6,152 nucleotides of DNA, taken from positions 1 to 6,152 of the forward strand of contig UQXU01000091.1 of the NCBI GenBank assembly GCA_900545085.1. Direction: 5' to 3'. The notes beneath the pieces are model-generated. The model was not told the DNA's origin, ran no database searches, and worked only from the letters and a program-made list of their open reading frames with translations. Position numbers and translations under genes: made by a program. Shown piece by piece: positions 5,152 to 6,152 of this stretch. Position 1 is the first letter of the stretch. Each line of letters starts with the position of its first letter. This DNA is from an uncultured Eubacteriales bacterium. Its GTDB lineage: Bacteria; Bacillota; Clostridia; Christensenellales; Christensenellaceae.

Positions 5152-5203
5152 CAGGATGGCTGTACTTTTCATTGCAAAAAGTACAGCCATCCTGAAATTT
5201 TAT
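5152..5203 (+). terminator. Strong terminator after brnTA
   Basis: A perfect 18-bp stem (CAGGATGGCTGTACTTTT, 5152-5169, paired with 5177-5194) with a 7-base loop is followed by AAATTTTATT. It begins 40 bases after the brnA stop and separates the two TA operons. The T-tract is interrupted by A residues. Confidence 0.75.
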
Positions 5204-5245
5204 TGTTTCCCACTAAGGCGCATTTCACGAATACACAGCAGCCTA

Positions 5246-5276
5246 TTGACGAATAATATATATCGTGATATATATT
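5246..5276 (+). promoter_or_regulatory. vapBC promoter and palindromic operator
   Basis: TTGACG (5246-5251) and TATATA (5269-5274) are 17 bases apart, and TG one base ahead of the -10 (5266-5267) gives an extended -10. A perfect 9-bp inverted repeat (AATATATAT, 5255-5263, with 5268-5276) spans the spacer and -10. This is where a VapB dimer would bind to autorepress the operon. Confidence 0.7.
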
Positions 5277-5295
5277 AAATTGGGAGGTGACAGTT

Positions 5296-5526
5296 ATGGA
5301 GACTGCAAAGATTTTTGAAAATGGGAGAAGTCAGGCCGTGCGGCTTCCGAAGAAATTTCGCTTCAATACAGATGAAGTGATCGTCCAGCAGCTCGGTGAC
5401 GCCGTGATCCTCGTGCCGATGGAGTCCATGTGGCAGACTTTTATGGACGGACTGAACAGCTTCACCGACGATATTTTTGAGGATGGCCGGGATCAGGGCA
5501 TCCAACAGGAGCGTGAAAATCTGTGA
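5296..5526 (+). CDS. vapB: VapB-type antitoxin with AbrB/SpoVT DNA-binding domain
   Basis: 76 residues. Residues 1-42 carry the swapped-hairpin AbrB/MazE fold in its VapB/VagC form: TAKIFENGRSQAVRLPKKFRF (3-23), then DEVIVQQLGDAVILVP (26-41). The remaining acidic tail (43-76) is the usual toxin-binding part that wraps the PIN-domain partner. The start is ATG 5296, chosen because GGGAGGTGA (5282-5290) lies 5 nt upstream; the GTG at 5287 is inside that ribosome binding site. VapB neutralises VapC and, with it, represses the promoter at 5246-5276. Its TGA overlaps the vapC start codon in a GTGA arrangement, so the two are translationally coupled. Confidence 0.92.
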   Translation: METAKIFENGRSQAVRLPKKFRFNTDEVIVQQLGDAVILVPMESMWQTFMDGLNSFTDDIFEDGRDQGIQQERENL

Positions 5527-5939
5527 CTTATATGCTGGACACAAATATTTGCATCTACGCGATGAAAAACAAGCCCGAACACGTATTGCAGCGGCTGAAG
5601 AAAGAATTGAATAGCGGCATCTGTATTTCATCTATCACGCTGGCCGAGCTGGAGTATGGGATGAAGCACAGCTCCAATCCCGCAAAAAACGAGCAGGCGC
5701 TGCTTCGTTTCCTGATTCCATTGAGCATCCTTCCTTTCGGAGCTGCAGCAGCTTCGGAATACGGCGAGATCCGATCCTATCTACAGGATAGAGGTACGCC
5801 GATTGGCCCATTAGATATGCTGATCGCCGCACACGCCAGATCTGAAGATATGATTCTGGTCACAAACAACGTCCGAGAGTTCGAGCGTGTTCCTGATTTA
5901 GCCGTTGAAAATTGGGTTGCGTACCTCGATCGGATTTGA
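5523..5939 (+). CDS. vapC: VapC-type PIN-domain ribonuclease toxin
   Basis: 138 residues, normal length for VapC. The PIN domain is complete: D6 in MLDTNI, E42 in TLAELEYG, D98 in PIGPLDMLIAAHA, and LVTNNVREFERVPDL (112-126), where N116 takes the fourth metal-site position as in many VapC proteins. VapC is a Mg2+-dependent endoribonuclease; characterised relatives cut initiator tRNA or rRNA, but the target here cannot be read from sequence. The GTG start at 5523 overlaps the vapB stop (GTGA), with AGGAG (5507-5511) 11 nt upstream. An ATG at 5532 would remove MTY but keep D6, and is less well placed for that site. The partner vapB immediately precedes it. Confidence 0.94.
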   Translation: MTYMLDTNICIYAMKNKPEHVLQRLKKELNSGICISSITLAELEYGMKHSSNPAKNEQALLRFLIPLSILPFGAAAASEYGEIRSYLQDRGTPIGPLDMLIAAHARSEDMILVTNNVREFERVPDLAVENWVAYLDRI

Positions 5940-5943
5940 GATG

Positions 5944-5966
5944 ATGTTGTCCTGTTATTACAACAT
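5944..5966. terminator. Possible weak bidirectional terminator between convergent genes
   Basis: ATGTTGT (5944-5950) and ACAACAT (5960-5966) form a 7-bp stem with a 9-base loop, 4 bases after the vapC stop and 11 bases beyond the stop of the convergent gene. The tract that follows (TGTATAATTTTC) is only partly T-rich, so strength is doubtful. Confidence 0.35.
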
Positions 5967-5977
5967 TGTATAATTTT

Positions 5978-6152
5978 CTATTCATACTGCTCTTTCATAT
6001 ACAAGCTTACCCGAGACTGTATGCGCTTTGCTGTTTCGCTCGCGCTTGCATTTCCTTGTATAAATGCAGAAGATTCATTCAAAATAATATTCATTACTTC
6101 TTCATCGTAGTATGTCAGCTGCTCACTTTCTTTGGCAAGATTTATCACTATT
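5978..6152 (-). CDS. ABC-transporter extracellular solute-binding protein, C-terminal fragment
   Basis: The last 57 residues and the TAG stop of a minus-strand gene entering from the right edge. The segment YYDEEVMNIILNESSAFIQG, followed by NASASETAKRIQSRVSLYMKEQYE, has the pattern that ends many carbohydrate-type solute-binding lipoproteins: a final helix with an acidic residue before a FxxG turn, then a xxTAxxIQxRVxxYxxE helix. These proteins bind sugars outside the membrane and deliver them to an ABC permease. The substrate cannot be told from this part. The gene is convergent with vapC and is likely chromosomal sequence flanking the accessory block. The family is judged from this short segment only. 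Confidence 0.7.
   Translation of the reverse strand, partial: IVINLAKESEQLTYYDEEVMNIILNESSAFIQGNASASETAKRIQSRVSLYMKEQYE

Noticed and set aside
5275..5832. Minus-strand frames at 5275-5631 and 5635-5832
   Set aside because: Antisense to vapB and vapC, which are clearly real.

Overview
The window looks like accessory DNA from a low-to-medium-GC Firmicute, most likely a gut clostridium of the Oscillospiraceae/Ruminococcaceae type. The clues are strong AGGAGG-type ribosome binding sites, TTG/GTG starts, sigma-A style promoters and the style of the proteins. This placement is inference; no rRNA or taxon-specific gene is present.

The left half (1-3331) is read entirely on the minus strand and looks like the end of an integrated mobile element. 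In transcription order it holds a complete tyrosine recombinase (3331-2309), a coiled-coil protein of unknown function (2270-1527), a hairpin at 1479-1522, about 375 bases of structured non-coding DNA (1104-1478), and an archaeo-eukaryotic-primase-like replication protein (1088-1) that runs off the left edge. Just outside the integrase start is a 34-bp near-perfect palindrome (3351-3384). It could be an operator or a recombinase site.

The middle (about 3385-4580) is mostly non-coding. It holds three direct repeats (3697-3780), a 16-bp palindrome (3825-3840), a small minus-strand gene of unknown function (4173-3916) with its own promoter, and a dense GC-rich cluster of at least five stem-loops (4277-4462).

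The right part carries two type II toxin-antitoxin operons on the plus strand: brnT-brnA (4596-5111), followed by a strong stem-loop terminator, then vapB-vapC (5296-5939). Each has its own promoter with symmetric sequences overlapping it, as expected for autoregulation. The brnT toxin appears to be made from a leaderless transcript.

The right edge (6152-5978, minus) is the C-terminal end of an ABC-transporter solute-binding protein, convergent with vapC. It is probably ordinary chromosomal sequence flanking the accessory block. The simplest reading is an integrative element with its own recombinase and replication protein, followed by stabilising TA modules. No transfer, capsid or defence gene is visible here.
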